Part shown: positions 62,818-64,000 of the stretch, piece by piece
How the letters are laid out: the number at the start of each line of letters is the position of its first letter
Numbering within the stretch: the first letter of the stretch is position 1
Assembly: GCF_947172395.1 (NCBI RefSeq)
Contig: NC_069105.1
Location: 5,687,362 to 5,751,361 of the forward strand
Length of the DNA stretch: 64,000 nucleotides
DNA from: Bicyclus anynana
Taxonomy: Eukaryota; Arthropoda; Insecta; Lepidoptera; Nymphalidae
Reading direction: 5' to 3'
Notes under the pieces: generated by a model
Database searches by the model: none
Seen by the model: only the letters and a program-made list of their open reading frames with translations
Told to the model about the DNA's origin: nothing
Translations under genes and position numbers: made by a program

Positions 62818-63310
62818 GGTAGTTGTGGAATATTTCTCCCAAATTGAATTTTATAAGTGTAAGTGGTTTAGTCATTTGGACAGTATTCAGAGTTTAAATT
62901 CTTCAAAAGTACATTTAACTTTAATTATATTAACTTGATTCTTTATTTTTTTGTGGCAGATATGCCCGAATGCATTAGAAAATATGTGTTTACAGCACGT
63001 GTTATTTTTGAACACAAAATCAGTCTAGCAGTTTAGGTGACAAACAATACACGTAACGTAAGAAAAAGCATATAATATCATGAATTATTAATTTTATTAG
63101 TTTTTGTATTTTGTTTAATTTTTTATAGCATCAATGTTTGTAACGTATACCTGTAAACGTAAACGTATTTTCACTACTTATTTAAAATACTATACACACG
63201 TAATTGTAAATATTAATTATTATCAGTATCTTTAAACAGTAACGCCAGCCACACACGATCAAGTAGGTACACCATCAAGTCTGATCGAAATATGTTTAAT
63301 CTTATGGTAT
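62818..63310. other. Intergenic AT-rich DNA
   Basis: No ORF or repeat was recognised. Confidence 0.4.
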
Positions 63311-63480
63311 ACTAGCGGACGCCCGCGACTTCGTCCGCCCTTAGACCTCTTCAATCCGGGCCTATCGTAAAACCCTTTCTTAGTGGATACCTAACAACTA
63401 TAAACTACCTCCCTGTTTTCGAGATTTGGTGATGAATGACTTTTCGCATTTATATATTTCGATTCACATTCGTATAATTG
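63311..63480 (-). mobile_element. Helitron-like element, type 1, minus, partial
   Basis: ACTAGCGGACGCCCGCGACT, then TCGTCCGC, is the 3' hairpin and CTAGT terminus on the minus strand. The body departs from the other copies after about 60 bp. Confidence 0.6.
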
Positions 63481-64000
63481 ATAGTGAAGAAAAAAAAATA
63501 ATAGTGTTCGAAACTCAATAGATAGTATACTCAATAAATAATAAATTTAATTAATAAAGTGTTTACAAAGCCTTAGTATAAATCTAATTACTTTCTAATA
63601 TTTTTAATCACGAGCGCATATATTGGTCCTGCCAATGGTGTAATTGCAGCCGTGCCTTATCTAGGTCCCGGATAAAGGGATCGCTTGATCACGTCTCTCT
63701 GACACCTACTCGCACGTTATATGAAACCCTTGTGAAAAGAACTACTTCATGTTTCCGTATATTCATTTCTAAAGGCTTTTTTCTGTTGGTATTTAAATAA
63801 AATTAGAATTAAAAAAAATATTGTAGAAAATAAATTACAGGTAATAAATTAGGTAGCATTGCGTATGAATATATATGGAGCACTAAACAAAGTCCGAGAC
63901 CGCGCCGCGCGACCATTTTTGTTTTGAGCTCCATAATAATTCATACTAAGCAGTTGCTCGTGCGACCCTGTCGTGGTCGCTGGTCGCAATTGCGCGTCGC
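63481..64000. other. Intergenic DNA to the window end
   Basis: AT-rich, then a GC-rich segment at 63890-64000 with GCGCCGCGCGACC and CGTGGTCGCTGGTCGCAATT. It may be the edge of another MITE; nothing coding is seen. Confidence 0.35.

Noticed and set aside
62609..62938. ORFs crossing the N stretch
   Set aside because: They exist only because unknown bases contain no stop.

Overview
The window is repeat-rich, AT-rich insect DNA with spliced genes. It is almost certainly a lepidopteran and probably a butterfly. The best evidence is an allatostatin A precursor whose peptides (SPHYDFGL, LPVYNFGL, SRPYSFGL, ARPYSFGL and others) match the known lepidopteran set. Helitron-like elements ending in CTAGT and tRNA-derived SINEs of lepidopteran type support this. 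A run of 200 N at 62618-62817 marks an assembly gap.

Layout. (1) 1-1198, + strand: the last two coding exons of the RING E3 ligase RNF121. (2) 1199-8058: intergenic; it holds a SINE, small hairpins and a 1.9-kb DNA transposon with about 300-bp terminal inverted repeats at 4494-6397. (3) 8059-9811, + strand: a three-exon gene of unknown function, His/Gln-rich and Pro/Cys-rich, lacking its first exon. (4) 10396-25041, + strand: a 14-exon gene for a divergent apoptosis-inducing-factor-like flavoprotein (AIFM1 family). Its Pro/Cys-rich N-terminus and membrane segment are followed by FAD- and NAD(P)-binding Rossmann motifs. Every exon was placed by splice sites and reading phase; only the 12067/12529 junction does not fit. 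(5) 25042-45192: no host gene seen. It is SINE copies, MITEs, Helitron-like elements, LINE 3' ends and one 5'-truncated LINE with an open reverse transcriptase (36571-37675, - strand). (6) 45193-49002, - strand: allatostatin A in three coding exons with nine FGLamide peptides. Intron 1 carries a tandem duplication that copies the exon 1 splice donor. (7) 49003-64000: no coding gene recognised; more SINEs and Helitron-like copies, and one unexplained low-repeat stretch (53250-54060).

The host genes are not a functional cluster: RNF121 acts in ER/Golgi protein quality control, the AIF-like protein is a predicted mitochondrial flavoprotein, and allatostatin A is a secreted neuropeptide precursor. 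The upstream unknown gene and the AIF-like gene may be linked, because the phase and composition of exon 8059-8273 fit both.

Most of the sequence is mobile DNA. I separate at least five tRNA-derived SINE families (called A to E here), an RTE-clade LINE known from 3' ends, a second LINE 3'-end family with a TGATTT-type tail, several Helitron-like families, and palindromic or TIR MITEs. Family labels are mine and rest on comparing copies within the window. Clade names come from general knowledge and were not checked by search.
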